Positions 41,259 to 50,538 of a stretch of 64,000 bases of DNA are shown piece by piece. The notes below the pieces were generated by a model. That model was given only the letters and a program-made list of their open reading frames with translations, did no database searches and was not told where the DNA came from. The translations under genes were made by a program, and so were the position numbers. How positions within the stretch are numbered: position 1 is the first letter of the stretch; each line of letters opens with the position of its first letter. This stretch comes from Terriglobia bacterium (GTDB taxonomy: Bacteria; Acidobacteriota; Terriglobia; UBA7540). The stretch spans positions 20,925 to 84,924 of the forward strand of contig JASHPE010000122.1 of assembly GCA_030038235.1 (NCBI GenBank). The letters are read 5' to 3'.

Positions 41259-42818
41259 ATGTCCCGCACTCTACTCCTGACCGGCCGCGATCTGACTCGC
41301 CAGGACTTCGCCGGTGTTGTCCTCGGCGGACGGCGTGTCGGTCTGCACCCTGACGCGCGCCGTGCGATGATCGCGTCGCGCCGGGTGGTGGAGCGAATGA
41401 TTCGCGAAAAACGCGTGGTCTACGCCGTCACCACCGGTGTGGGCAGCCTTTCCACCGAACACATCGATCCGGCGCAGGCCAGGCAGTTGCAATTGAACGT
41501 GGTCCGCAGCCACTGTTGCGGCGTGGGCGACCCTCTGAACGTGCCCGAGACCCGCGGACTGCTTCTGCTGCGCGCGAACACGCTCGCCGCCGGACTCTCG
41601 GGCATCCGTCCTCGGGTGGCCGAGCTTCTCGGCGCGATGCTGAATCATCGCCTGCATCCCGTCGTGCCTTCCCGCGGATCGGTCGGTGCGAGCGGAGATC
41701 TGGCGCCGCTCGCGCACGTGGCTCGCACGCTCATCGGGGAGGGCGAAGTCACCGTCGATCCTGGCCTCAGCCTGCGTTCGCGTCCTCAGTCCGCCGCTAC
41801 TGCTCTGAAACAGGCGGGTCTGAAACCGCTGGCGCTGGAAGCGAAAGAGGGTATTTCGCTGGTGAACGGAACTCAGGCCATGCTCTCGGTGGGACTGCTT
41901 GCGCTCGCCCGGGCGGAGATCCTGGCCGACACGGCCGACGTGGCAGGGTCGCTCTCGCTCGACGCTCTGCGCGGCTCGCCCGTGGCGTTCGACGAACGTC
42001 TGCAGCGCGCCCGTCCTCATCCCGGGCAGATCGAGAGCGCCCGCAACATCGAGCGGCTGAACCGCGGCAGCACCATTCGCGAATCTCATCGCGGCTGCGG
42101 ACGGGTTCAGGACGCTTACAGCTTACGCTGCATGCCGCAGGTTCACGGTGCCGTCCGCGATGCACTGGCGTTCGCGCGCCGCACGTTCGAAATCGAGATG
42201 AACAGCGCCACGGACAATCCGCTGGTCTTTACAAAGGAAGGCGAGGTCCTCTCGGGCGGAAATTTTCACGGGCAGCCGGTGGCCACAGCGCTCGACGTGA
42301 TTGCGATAGCTCTCACGCAGCTCGGCGGCATCTCCGAGCGGCGCACGGATCGCATGGTAAATCCGCTGACCTCGGACTTGCCGCCATTTCTGGCCAGCGT
42401 GCCCGGCATCGAGTCCGGCCTGATGATGACCCAGGTGACGGCGGCAGCGCTCGCCTCCGAGAATAAGGTGCTGGCCCACCCGGCGTCGGTGGACTCCATC
42501 CCGACTTCGGGAAACAAAGAAGATTACGTCAGCATGGGAATGGCGGCCGCGCTCAAGCTGAAGCAAGTTGTCGCGAACACCGCGTCGATTCTCGCCATCG
42601 AGCTGCTGGCCGCAACGCACGCGCTCGACCGGCTGGCGCCGCTCAAGACCGGCATCCTGGCCGAAAAAGCGCGGCTCATCGCGCGCCGCGTGGCTCGGCC
42701 GCTGAAAGAAGACCGGCCTCACGCCCCCGATATCGCCGGCGTGACTGAGCAGGTGCTACGCGGGGAATACGCCGGAGTCCTGGAATTGACGGGCGCGAAG
42801 ATCGCAATCGACAATTGA
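41259..42818 (+). CDS. hutH: Histidine ammonia-lyase
   Basis: This encodes 519 residues. The tripeptide Ala144-Ser145-Gly146 in GSVGASGDLAPLAH forms the MIO prosthetic group. YAVTTGVGSLSTEHI near residue 55, the substrate loop RPHPGQIESARNI, and QDAYSLRCMPQVHG are all family-typical. It deaminates L-histidine to urocanate, the first step of histidine degradation. No hutU, hutI or hutG genes are in the window, so the pathway is split or the enzyme acts elsewhere. Other MIO lyases (PAL/TAL) are less likely because the active-site context matches HutH. The upstream gap carries heptamer repeats. Confidence 0.93.
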   Translation: MSRTLLLTGRDLTRQDFAGVVLGGRRVGLHPDARRAMIASRRVVERMIREKRVVYAVTTGVGSLSTEHIDPAQARQLQLNVVRSHCCGVGDPLNVPETRGLLLLRANTLAAGLSGIRPRVAELLGAMLNHRLHPVVPSRGSVGASGDLAPLAHVARTLIGEGEVTVDPGLSLRSRPQSAATALKQAGLKPLALEAKEGISLVNGTQAMLSVGLLALARAEILADTADVAGSLSLDALRGSPVAFDERLQRARPHPGQIESARNIERLNRGSTIRESHRGCGRVQDAYSLRCMPQVHGAVRDALAFARRTFEIEMNSATDNPLVFTKEGEVLSGGNFHGQPVATALDVIAIALTQLGGISERRTDRMVNPLTSDLPPFLASVPGIESGLMMTQVTAAALASENKVLAHPASVDSIPTSGNKEDYVSMGMAAALKLKQVVANTASILAIELLAATHALDRLAPLKTGILAEKARLIARRVARPLKEDRPHAPDIAGVTEQVLRGEYAGVLELTGAKIAIDN

Positions 42819-42821
42819 ACT

Positions 42822-43571
42822 GTGCCGCCACTCTCCGCGACCATCGTTACTCACAATGAGGCGCGCAATATCGCGCGCGCGATTCGATCGCTGGCCTGCG
42901 CGGACGAAGTGATCGTGATCGACAGCGGCTCGACGGACGAGACAGCGACCATCGCCGAGTCGCTGGGCGCGCAAGTCATCGTTCACGCCTTTGAGGGCTT
43001 TGCTGCACAAAAGAACTTCGCGAGCAGGCAGGCTCGTCACGACTGGATCCTGAGTCTGGATGCCGATGAGGAGCTTGACCCACGCGCGCAGCAGGCGATC
43101 GTCGACTGGAAGGCTTCTTCTCCCCAGGCTGCGGGTTATCGCTGGGCGCGTTGCGCGCGGTATCTCGGCCGCTGGATTCGCCACTCCGGCTGGTATCCAG
43201 ATTACAAGCTTCGCCTCTTCGATCGGCGCCGCGGACGATGGGAAGGCGCCTACGTTCACGAGTCGGTTGTGGTCGATGGCGCCGTTGGAACCCTGCCCGG
43301 CGAGATTTTGCACTACACATGCGATTCGCTCCAGGAGCATCGGGAGCGCATCGAGTTCTATACTGATCTCGCCGCGCGTGAGATCTTCGACCGCGGCCAG
43401 CGCGTGCCGCTCGTAACACAATGGTTCGTGCCGTCCTGGGTCTTCCTGCAGACTTACCTTCTTCGCGCAGGCTTGCTCGACGGCCGGCAGGGTTTCCTGA
43501 TCGCGCGCATGGCGGCTCGTTACGTGAGCAGGAAGTTCGAGAAGCTCGAAAGTTTGCGCAAGGGCAAATGA
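42822..43571 (+). CDS. Glycosyltransferase family 2 protein (WaaE-like)
   Basis: This encodes 249 residues from a GTG 3 nt after the hutH stop. The GT-A fold begins SATIVTHNEARNIARAIRSL, the nucleotide-sugar Asp is in VIVIDSGSTDETATIA, and the DxD-like motif is LSLDADEELDP. W..YPDYKLRLFDRRRGRWEG with the later VHESV block is characteristic of WaaE/KdtX-like transferases that decorate the lipopolysaccharide core. The C-terminal ~60 residues are hydrophobic and basic and may attach to the membrane. A GT4 enzyme follows after 25 nt, and a Kdo hydroxylase lies further on, so surface-glycan assembly is likely. Confidence 0.9.
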   Translation: MPPLSATIVTHNEARNIARAIRSLACADEVIVIDSGSTDETATIAESLGAQVIVHAFEGFAAQKNFASRQARHDWILSLDADEELDPRAQQAIVDWKASSPQAAGYRWARCARYLGRWIRHSGWYPDYKLRLFDRRRGRWEGAYVHESVVVDGAVGTLPGEILHYTCDSLQEHRERIEFYTDLAAREIFDRGQRVPLVTQWFVPSWVFLQTYLLRAGLLDGRQGFLIARMAARYVSRKFEKLESLRKGK

Positions 43572-43596
43572 GGCCCGCCGAGGTTCGTTCAGATCA

Positions 43597-44709
43597 TTGC
43601 TGAGCATCCTCCACCTCGACACCGGACGTGAGCTGCGGGGAGGACAGCGTCAACTCCTGCTCCTGGCTCGCGGTCTGCGGGAACGCGGGCACAGTCAGCT
43701 CATAGCCTGCCCGGATGACGCCCCGCTCGCCGAGCGCGCGCGGCAGGAAGGATTCCGCGCGGTGACATTCAACCGCGGCGCCGGCCCGCTGCCCGCGCTC
43801 CGAGAGTTGCGCGGGCAGGTATCGCGCGCGGGTTTCGAGATCGTACACGCGCACGACGGGCGCAGCCAGACCCTGAGCGCGCTGGCCTCGCTTGGTCTCG
43901 GCACAAAACGCGTCGCCACGCGGCGGGTGATGTTTATGCCCGGCAGTCTCGGCTTGACGATAGGCCTTCACCGGCTTCAGTATGGTCCCGCGTGTGACGC
44001 GATCGTCGCCGTGTCGGACTTCATCCGCGACCTGCTAGTGCGCTCGGGGATCGCGCCCGCCAAGATTACGGTGATTCGCGACGGCATCGAGATCCCCGCG
44101 CGATTGCCGGACGCCGCCAGCCGTGCTGACGCCCGCCGTCGGTGGGGTTTTGATCCCGAAGCCTTCGTCATCGGCCATGTTGGAGCTTTCACGCCCGAAA
44201 AGGGTCAGGACGTCTTGCTCGAAGCGCTCCTCCGTTCCAATGCCCCGCTTCTCGGCAGTGCACAACTGCTGCTCGGCGGCGACGGGCCCGAGCGCGGCTC
44301 GCCACGCATGGCAGGGCTGCTGGGCAAGGCCGGAGACCGCGTGCGGATGACGGGCTGGATCGAGGACCTTACGGCGTTCTTCGCGGCGCTTGATCTTTAC
44401 GTCATGCCTTCGCGCGCCGAGGGTTTGGGATCCTCGGCGCTCCTCGCCATGGCGCATGGGTTGCCCGTAGCGGCCAGCCGCGTGGGTGGTCTGCCGGAAG
44501 TCGTGGAGGACGGCCGCACCGGGTGGCTCGTGCATCCAGACTCGCCGGCGGATTTGGCGGCAGCCCTGGCCGCTGCCGCTTTCGATCGCGAACGGCTGCG
44601 GCACTTCGGCGAGCATGCCCGCGAGCGCGCCGCAGCATTTTCCAGCGATATAATGGTTCGCCAGACCGAATCGCTCTATCTTGGTCTCACGCGAGCTGAG
44701 TCCGAGTAG
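43597..44709 (+). CDS. Glycosyltransferase family 4 protein
   Basis: This encodes 370 residues with the GT-B fold. The N-terminal acceptor domain starts ILHLDTGRELRGGQRQLLLL. The C-terminal donor domain has the typical IGHVGAFTPEKGQDVLLEA and ends with the E-x7-E region SRAEGLGSSALLAMAHGLPV and VGGLPEVVEDGRTGWLV. It is a retaining transferase using a nucleotide-activated sugar, probably in lipopolysaccharide or exopolysaccharide synthesis with the GT2 gene just upstream. The start is a TTG at 43597; no ATG is available before the first beta strand. Confidence 0.9.
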   Translation: MLSILHLDTGRELRGGQRQLLLLARGLRERGHSQLIACPDDAPLAERARQEGFRAVTFNRGAGPLPALRELRGQVSRAGFEIVHAHDGRSQTLSALASLGLGTKRVATRRVMFMPGSLGLTIGLHRLQYGPACDAIVAVSDFIRDLLVRSGIAPAKITVIRDGIEIPARLPDAASRADARRRWGFDPEAFVIGHVGAFTPEKGQDVLLEALLRSNAPLLGSAQLLLGGDGPERGSPRMAGLLGKAGDRVRMTGWIEDLTAFFAALDLYVMPSRAEGLGSSALLAMAHGLPVAASRVGGLPEVVEDGRTGWLVHPDSPADLAAALAAAAFDRERLRHFGEHARERAAAFSSDIMVRQTESLYLGLTRAESE

Positions 44710-44790
44710 GGGCACGGCGTCGAAGCATGGCCGGTCATCAGACCTTGCACCCACGGAGCACGTGAAGCGGCGAGAGCCAGTGCCGGCAGG

Positions 44791-45645
44791 ATGCCGACAC
44801 CACAAGCCATGTCTTATCTTTTTGTCGTCCTCTTCGGGCTCGCTTTCGGAAGCTTTCTCAACGTCTGCATTGCGAGGCTGCCACTCGGACTCTCAGTCGT
44901 GCGCCCACGCTCCGAGTGCCCGCGATGTCATCACCCGATCCGCTGGTATGACAATATCCCCGTGCTGAGCTACGTATTGCTGCGCGGACGCTGCCGCGAC
45001 TGTGGTGAGCCGATCTCGCTCATGTATCCCGTGGTCGAGCTCGGCACCGCCGGGTTGCTGCTCGCCGCTTTCCGCATCGACGGCCCGGGACTGCCGTTCG
45101 TGCGCGACGCGTTCCTGATCATGGTCCTCATCGTGCTCGTGTTTACCGATCTCACCGAGCGCCGCATCCCGCATCGCGTAACCGTGCCCGCCATCCTGAT
45201 CGGCCTCGGCTCCAGTTGGTTTGTGCCCGTCGATAGCCGGCCGCTGGTTCAGTTGTTGATGCACTGGGGCGTGCCGCTGCCGCCCGCGCTCACTTCCTTC
45301 GCCGGCGCAGTTACCGGAGCGATCGTCGGAGGAGGATTGTTCTACGGGGTCGGCGAGGCCTTCTATTATTTCGGCGGGCGCCGAAAGCAATACCTTGGCT
45401 TCGGCGACGTCATGCTGATGCTGCTCGTCGGCGTCTACTTCGGCGTGCCACTGACGCTGATGACGATTCTGCTCGGCTCGGTGCTCGGAAGCGTGGTTGC
45501 CTTGCCGCTCGAGTTTCTGAATCCACGATTCCGGCGCTTTGCGTGGCCGTACGGAAGCTTCCTCGGCGCGGCCGCAATCTATGTTTGTCTGCGGGGCAAT
45601 GTTCTGCTTGAGGCCTACTTGCGCTGGTCGGGCTTCGCCACCTGA
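44791..45645 (+). CDS. pilD: Prepilin peptidase (type IV leader peptidase)
   Basis: This encodes 284 residues of an inner-membrane aspartic protease that cleaves prepilin leaders and N-methylates the new end. The start shows GLAFGSFLNVCIARLPLG. The cytoplasmic zinc loop has the two pairs CPRC and CRDC. The catalytic aspartates are in VLVFTDLTERRIPH and in GFGDVMLMLLVG (GxGD motif). Seven to eight transmembrane helices follow. All signature residues are intact. No pilin or secretion genes are in the window, so it serves a type IV pilus or type II secretion system encoded elsewhere. ATG 44791 is used, with 44809 as an alternative. Confidence 0.93.
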   Translation: MPTPQAMSYLFVVLFGLAFGSFLNVCIARLPLGLSVVRPRSECPRCHHPIRWYDNIPVLSYVLLRGRCRDCGEPISLMYPVVELGTAGLLLAAFRIDGPGLPFVRDAFLIMVLIVLVFTDLTERRIPHRVTVPAILIGLGSSWFVPVDSRPLVQLLMHWGVPLPPALTSFAGAVTGAIVGGGLFYGVGEAFYYFGGRRKQYLGFGDVMLMLLVGVYFGVPLTLMTILLGSVLGSVVALPLEFLNPRFRRFAWPYGSFLGAAAIYVCLRGNVLLEAYLRWSGFAT

Positions 45646-45676
45646 GGCCGATGCCGCCAGCGGTCTCGCGCTGCTG

Positions 45677-46420
45677 TCACGCGTGGTCAAGCCATCGAAC
45701 GAGATTTCGGAAGATCTCAAATCCATCCTGCGACTCGTGAACACTCATCGACGCACGCTCCGGATGCGGCATCAGGCCGAGCACCAAACCGCTGCTGTCG
45801 GAGACGCCCGCCACACCACCCGGGGCGCCGCTCGGATTATGCGGATACTCCGCCGTAGGTCCGCCGCCCGCGTCGACATAACGAAAGGTCACACGACCGC
45901 CACAGCCCGGTGCTGCCGCGCCCACCAGCGGTCGGCCTTCGCCGTGCGCCGACGGCATCTGCAGCACGCGTCCGCTCAGTCCCGCGGTCCACGGCGAGCG
46001 CTCGTCGCTGACGAGCAGGCGCACCATGCGATCCTCAAAATGCGCTGACTCATTATCGAGCAAGGCCATTCCGTGGCCGCCCGGCGCGCGACCCGGCAGG
46101 ATGCCGGCCTCGCTCAAGACCTGAAATCCGTTGCAGACGCCGAGCAGGGGCTTGCCGGCGTCGAGGAATTCTGTGAGCTGATCGCGAAGCTGCGCCACCA
46201 GCACCGTGGCGAACACGCGGCCGGCGCCCAGGTGATCGCCGTAGGAGAAGCCGCCGGGAATGATGGCCGCCTGATAACGGCTCAGCACTGACGCGCCGCT
46301 GAGCAGATCGCGCAGCAGCACCAGTTCGCTCTGTCCGCCCGCGCGCTCCAGCGCCGCCGCCGTCTCCTCGTGGCAATTCGTGCCCGGCGCGTAGAGAAGG
46401 GCCGTGACCGCTTCGCTCAT
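45677..46420 (-). CDS. purQ: Phosphoribosylformylglycinamidine synthase, glutaminase subunit PurQ
   Basis: This encodes 247 residues. The start at 46420 (MSEAVTALLYAPGTNCHEET) overlaps the purL stop by 4 nt (ATGA), so the two are coupled. The class I glutamine amidotransferase triad is present: Cys96 in LLGVCNGFQVLSEAG, and His and Glu in GLMPHPERA. IIPGGFSYGDHLGAG is the PurQ-specific block. It supplies ammonia from glutamine to PurL for step four of purine biosynthesis (FGAR to FGAM). Confidence 0.95.
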   Translation of the reverse strand: MSEAVTALLYAPGTNCHEETAAALERAGGQSELVLLRDLLSGASVLSRYQAAIIPGGFSYGDHLGAGRVFATVLVAQLRDQLTEFLDAGKPLLGVCNGFQVLSEAGILPGRAPGGHGMALLDNESAHFEDRMVRLLVSDERSPWTAGLSGRVLQMPSAHGEGRPLVGAAAPGCGGRVTFRYVDAGGGPTAEYPHNPSGAPGGVAGVSDSSGLVLGLMPHPERASMSVHESQDGFEIFRNLVRWLDHA

Positions 46421-49239
46421 CCGACCACCTCGCGAAATGTATTCGTCCAACTCGATTCGAGATTTGTCACCGGCTCGCGGAAGATCTCTTTTGCGCCCAC
46501 TTTGACTTCGATCTCCGGCTGCGCCACGACTTCTCCGATTTCACGGTACGAGACGGCGAGATCGTCAAGGACGCAACCTGACTCGATTTCAACCGTTGCC
46601 GATCCGATGAACTCGCCGAAGAGCAGTTCGGCACCGTCACACGAATCCGCTGTGCTTTCCTGCGCTTTCCCGAGAACACTGATATCGACGCGAGCCCCCA
46701 ATCCGGAACCGACACAGGCTTCGAACAGCCGCAGCAACACGCCGCCCTCGGCGATCGCCGAGCCTGAGACGTAATGGCCGGCGCGATGGCACGCGAGCAG
46801 CGCGTCCCATAGCTCGCGCGCCGCGGACGCGTCGACGCCATCGAACAGGCAATCGCCACGCTGCCCGTGTAGATCGGCATAGACGCTGCCGCCGAGCGCG
46901 TCGCCTTCTGAGCGCCCAATGATCACCAGCCGGTTCCCTGCTCGTTTGAATTCCTTGGTGACCACGCGCTTCACGTCCGGAACGCGTCCCATCACTGCAA
47001 CGGCCAGCGTCGGGGGCACGTCGATGCGGCGTCCTGCTGACTCGAATGTGCCCGAGCTCGAGTCCTTGCCCGAAATAAACGGAACGCCGATTTGAACCGA
47101 GAGCTCGGCGATGGCTGTCACCATGGCTTTCAGGTCCCAGGCGACGTCGGGTCGCAGCCGCGGCGTGTAGAAATTGTCGCACAGCACCATCTCGCGGTAA
47201 TCGACGCCCGCCACCACCGCCTTGGTGATGGCCTCGATGACCATCAGACGCGCCATGGCGGCGGGATCGATGTCGCCGTAGAAGGGATTGAACGCGACTG
47301 TAGTCACCACGCCGTATGGCTTGCCGCGCAGCGGGGCCGACACCGCGATATTCGTGGGCATGCGGTGATTCCGTCCGCCGTACGGACCGATGACCGTCCG
47401 GCCTTGCACCGTGCTGTCGAAGCGAACCCCCGCCGGACTCTGGTCGCAGCAATGGTAGTGGCCGAGCACGCCGTGAATCGCGCGCGACCAGTCTTCGGAC
47501 GTCTCGAGCGGCGGCAGATTGAGAGGCTCGAGACGGCGCGCCGGCTTAGCTACATCTGTCGGCTCGATCGGGCAGGCACCCCAGAGGAAATCCATCTCCA
47601 GATCCGTTACAGTCTGGCCATGCCACCTTGCTTCGAAGCGCTTGCGGTCCGAGAAACGCCCGATGACAGTGTGAGCCACCTCGAAACGGTCCAGAACCGC
47701 CTCCGCTTTGGACAGATTTTCGGGCGCGATTGCCAGGAGCATTCTCTCCTGGGACTCGGATAGCATGATTTCCCAGGCGGTGAGGCTGTGATCTTTCAGC
47801 GGGATTGTATCAAGATCAAGTTCGACTCCGGTTTCCGCGCCCATTTCGCCCGCCGCGCTCGAGATGCCGCCGGCACCAAGGTCCGTGATGGAGCGAATCA
47901 GGCCGGCGTCGCGCAGCACCGGGATAGCGGTGGCGAACTTGCGCTCAGTAATCGGATGTCCGATCTGCACGGCGGCTGATTCCTTGGCCAGCGTCTCGCC
48001 TGACATGCTTGCCGAACTCGCGGTGGCGCCATGGATGCCGTCGCGCCCCGTTTCGCCGCCGATCAGGAGCGCGAAGTCGGCTGGCTGCGACGTTTCCTTG
48101 AGCGCGTACTCACGCGGAATCAATCCGATCGAATGACCTAGTGCCAAGCACTTCGCATAACCCGGATGAATGCGATAGACCGGGTGCAGCATGGGAATCC
48201 CCATCGGATTCACGTAATAAGCCGTGCCGCGAATCGATTCCGACACGATCAGCCGCGGATGCAGCGCGCCCGCCGGCACGGCCTCGTCCGCGAGACGCGG
48301 GTCCTGCGTGCCCATGATCGTGGTGCCGCCGATGGGATGCGCGCCCTTGCCGAAGCCGAGCGTGTCGCGAATCACGCCGCCATGCTTCGTCGAAATTCCG
48401 CCGAAGGGCGCGATCGCTGTCGGGAAATTATGGGTCTCGCCTTTGATCGTCACCACCCAGCCGTCGTAGAACTCCATGCCGCCGGCGTTGTCCTTGAATG
48501 CCGAAACCACCAGCGGATGATGGATCGCGGCGGTGGCCTGCGAGAGCTGCTTTAGCAGGCCCAGGCTCTTCCAGGTGGTGTGATAGCAGTGATCGCTCCA
48601 GCTCTGCACCAGGATTTCGATCTCGGCGTCGGTGTGCGATCGCCCGCGCGTGGCCTCGTGCGCCTGAATCACCTTCATTTGCGCGAGCGGCGCGTACCAG
48701 GAGCGTTCGCGGGAGAGCGCGCTCAACGCCTGATCGTCGAGACCGGCAAGCGTGACGGAGCGGACAGGATCGGGCTGGCCGCTCGGACGCAAGGTGCTCC
48801 AGGCTTCACTGGGCTCGCGGATCCGCTGGACGACTGGATTGTAGAGGAATCGCGCCGCCGCCTCGTTGGCCTGCGATTCGGTAAGGCCGTCGAACCGGTA
48901 TCGGCGGCTCAGCCTCGCGAACTCGAGAGCTGACTGCCCCAGCGCCCGCGCGCCAGTCAAAATCGACGGAGTCTCGGGGTCGGTGACGGCAGGCCGGTAA
49001 GCGATCTCGACGATCGGGCCGCGCGCCGGGTCGAGCATGGAGCGCTCAGCGGCGGTTTGATACAGCGGATTCGCCAGCAGCGGCAGCAACGCCCTCACGT
49101 CCAGATCGCCTTCGAGCCAGAAAACTCGTTCGATCGCCAAGTCCGTAAGCGCGGGGTAACCATGCCGCCGCAGGAAGCCAAGCCAATTGCGGGCTTCGGC
49201 GTCGTCGCGCGAAACAGTGTAGATGCCATGAATGGGCAT
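46417..49239 (-). CDS. purL: Phosphoribosylformylglycinamidine synthase PurL
   Basis: This encodes 940 residues, longer than the ~740-residue small PurL and shorter than the ~1300-residue fused PurL. The extra N-terminal ~170 residues probably include a PurS-like segment (DLAIERVFWLEGDLDVRALL). The catalytic body has SDHCYHTTWKSLG, KGETHNFPTAIAPFGG, IGGETGRDGIHGAT, LGAGGISSAAGEMGAETGVE and SGKDSSSGTFE, all expected for ATP-dependent FGAM formation. purQ is coupled downstream. A ~215-nt structured leader precedes the gene, suggesting regulation at the RNA level. The ATG at 49239 lies next to a heptamer-like repeat. Confidence 0.95.
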   Translation of the reverse strand: MPIHGIYTVSRDDAEARNWLGFLRRHGYPALTDLAIERVFWLEGDLDVRALLPLLANPLYQTAAERSMLDPARGPIVEIAYRPAVTDPETPSILTGARALGQSALEFARLSRRYRFDGLTESQANEAAARFLYNPVVQRIREPSEAWSTLRPSGQPDPVRSVTLAGLDDQALSALSRERSWYAPLAQMKVIQAHEATRGRSHTDAEIEILVQSWSDHCYHTTWKSLGLLKQLSQATAAIHHPLVVSAFKDNAGGMEFYDGWVVTIKGETHNFPTAIAPFGGISTKHGGVIRDTLGFGKGAHPIGGTTIMGTQDPRLADEAVPAGALHPRLIVSESIRGTAYYVNPMGIPMLHPVYRIHPGYAKCLALGHSIGLIPREYALKETSQPADFALLIGGETGRDGIHGATASSASMSGETLAKESAAVQIGHPITERKFATAIPVLRDAGLIRSITDLGAGGISSAAGEMGAETGVELDLDTIPLKDHSLTAWEIMLSESQERMLLAIAPENLSKAEAVLDRFEVAHTVIGRFSDRKRFEARWHGQTVTDLEMDFLWGACPIEPTDVAKPARRLEPLNLPPLETSEDWSRAIHGVLGHYHCCDQSPAGVRFDSTVQGRTVIGPYGGRNHRMPTNIAVSAPLRGKPYGVVTTVAFNPFYGDIDPAAMARLMVIEAITKAVVAGVDYREMVLCDNFYTPRLRPDVAWDLKAMVTAIAELSVQIGVPFISGKDSSSGTFESAGRRIDVPPTLAVAVMGRVPDVKRVVTKEFKRAGNRLVIIGRSEGDALGGSVYADLHGQRGDCLFDGVDASAARELWDALLACHRAGHYVSGSAIAEGGVLLRLFEACVGSGLGARVDISVLGKAQESTADSCDGAELLFGEFIGSATVEIESGCVLDDLAVSYREIGEVVAQPEIEVKVGAKEIFREPVTNLESSWTNTFREVVG

Positions 49240-49454
49240 GGGAATTGGCGGCTAGCGACCAGAGTCTAGAAGCCAGCTTAGTGGTAGTCGGCCGCAGCGT
49301 CAACCGTCCGCTCATCAAACGAAGCCTGCTGCGGTTGACACAGGTGGTTTGCGGGCCCGCTGCGAAACCGGTGCGAGTCCCGCCGCTGACGCGATTCTCC
49401 TTCGCGGCAGGCAAGCGGGAGGAAATCGCGAAAACCCCGCTCCTCGCACCGGGT
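49240..49454 (-). promoter_or_regulatory. Structured 5' leader of purL (riboswitch-like candidate)
   Basis: Transcription from the TATAAT at 49461-49466 should begin near 49454. The first bases then form a perfect 10-bp stem: CCGGTGCGAG (transcript, 49443-49452) with CTCGCACCGG (49368-49377). This encloses CGCGATT/AATCGCG and GCGGG/CCCGC pairings. Nearer the gene, GTCAAC and CGCAGC are followed by GTTGAC and GCTGCG in an order that forces a pseudoknot or two alternative pairings. I do not recognise a known riboswitch class. Confidence 0.5.
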
Positions 49455-49460
49455 CGTACG

Positions 49461-49466
49461 ATTATA
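49461..49466 (-). promoter_or_regulatory. purL promoter -10 element
   Basis: A perfect TATAAT on the minus strand; a weak -35 (TTGTGT) lies 16 nt upstream. The predicted start falls at the base of the leader stem. Confidence 0.5.
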
Positions 49467-49568
49467 CGGGTAACGGAGCCGCACACAAATCCCAAGTTGG
49501 CCGCAGGACACTGAAAAGGGACCAGGCAGGACGTCGCAAGTCGTGGGCACGAACCTGTCACGTTCTGT

Positions 49569-50495
49569 CTAATTCCTGAGCGACGTTCCGGCAAGCTTCT
49601 CGAGGACCTGCCGCGGAGATTTCTCGGGCAGCATCAGGTCGGCCTCCGAGATGATGTAGGTGTGTTCGAGCGCGAGCCGGCCGGAGAGGACAGCATGGGG
49701 CACAGAGTCGGTGAATACGATCCAGGTCGAGTTGGGTGGGAACTCGCATCGCGACTTCGCGGGCGAATCCTGGAAGGCGCCGTTGGCCTTGAGGTAGTCG
49801 TGAAAGCCGAGCATAAAGGAGTCGTACGGCGACCGATCGGGCACCGGCAATCCCAGCGCACTGCCCAGCCGTCCCGGCAGACGGCTGAGCGGACGCAACG
49901 ATGAGCGCGCCTTCGCAGCGCAGGCCAGGAGCCCGGCGTCCGGCGCCAGGCGCGGCGCGATCACATCGAACGGCTCGCCCGTGAGCCAGACGCGCGGCTC
50001 GCTGGGATTCAGATTGGTGAACACGCGCAGGATGCGATTGCCGTTGGTGGGCCGCGTCGGGAACGCGTCGGTGTGCAGCAGATCGTTGCGCTGCTTCAGC
50101 GGCAGATCGCGTCCGCGCTCCTCGAGCGATCGGAAGCTCGCGAAATCGAGCTTCCAGCCGCGCGCATAAGGCCGCAAAAAGTCCGCAGCGAACGCGGTCA
50201 CGTGGCGGGAGTACGCGCCCATGATAGCGCGCAGGCGGTCAGCGTCGGCGCTGGCGCGATCGAGGCCGTGGATGCGACCCTCGCGCGGCCGGTAGGAGAC
50301 GTTCTTGTGATAAGCGACGGATGTTTGGCGGACGCCGATCAGGCAGTCGCGGTCATCCGCTGGCAGCTTGTAGGGCGTACCGGCGAAGAACAGGATCTGA
50401 CCCTCTTCGAGCCGGGCGCAATACCAGCGCGAACGATCCTCGGGATTCGCGGGCGGCTTCCAGCCGGCGACGGTGTAGTCTGTGACCTCGATCAA
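49569..50495 (-). CDS. Kdo hydroxylase family protein (Fe(II)/2-oxoglutarate type)
   Basis: This encodes about 308 residues. The block LLHTDAFPTRPTNGNRILRV (HxD metal ligands) with FTNLNPSEPRVWLTGEPF is the signature of Kdo 3-hydroxylases, which convert Kdo to Ko in lipid A-core. LEEGQILFFAGTPYKLP and YHKNVSYRP in the N-terminal half also fit. A third ligand His is likely in DSVPHAVLSGRLALEHTYI. A TTG at 50495 with GGGAGA upstream is preferred because earlier ATGs (50582, 50567) overlap the upstream gene. It probably modifies the lipopolysaccharide core in the cytoplasm or inner membrane. Confidence 0.85.
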   Translation of the reverse strand: MIEVTDYTVAGWKPPANPEDRSRWYCARLEEGQILFFAGTPYKLPADDRDCLIGVRQTSVAYHKNVSYRPREGRIHGLDRASADADRLRAIMGAYSRHVTAFAADFLRPYARGWKLDFASFRSLEERGRDLPLKQRNDLLHTDAFPTRPTNGNRILRVFTNLNPSEPRVWLTGEPFDVIAPRLAPDAGLLACAAKARSSLRPLSRLPGRLGSALGLPVPDRSPYDSFMLGFHDYLKANGAFQDSPAKSRCEFPPNSTWIVFTDSVPHAVLSGRLALEHTYIISEADLMLPEKSPRQVLEKLAGTSLRN

Positions 50496-50538
50496 GGTGC
50501 TTTCTCCCGGGCGCGGTTGCAAAGAACTCGCCGGCCGT

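Noticed and set aside
49341-49400. Cobalamin riboswitch on the plus strand (GAAACCGGTGCGAGTCC resembles a B12 box)
   Set aside because: The ACTGT part and the pairing loop are missing, no plus-strand gene follows within 2 kb, and the minus strand has a matching promoter and a 10-bp stem ahead of purL.
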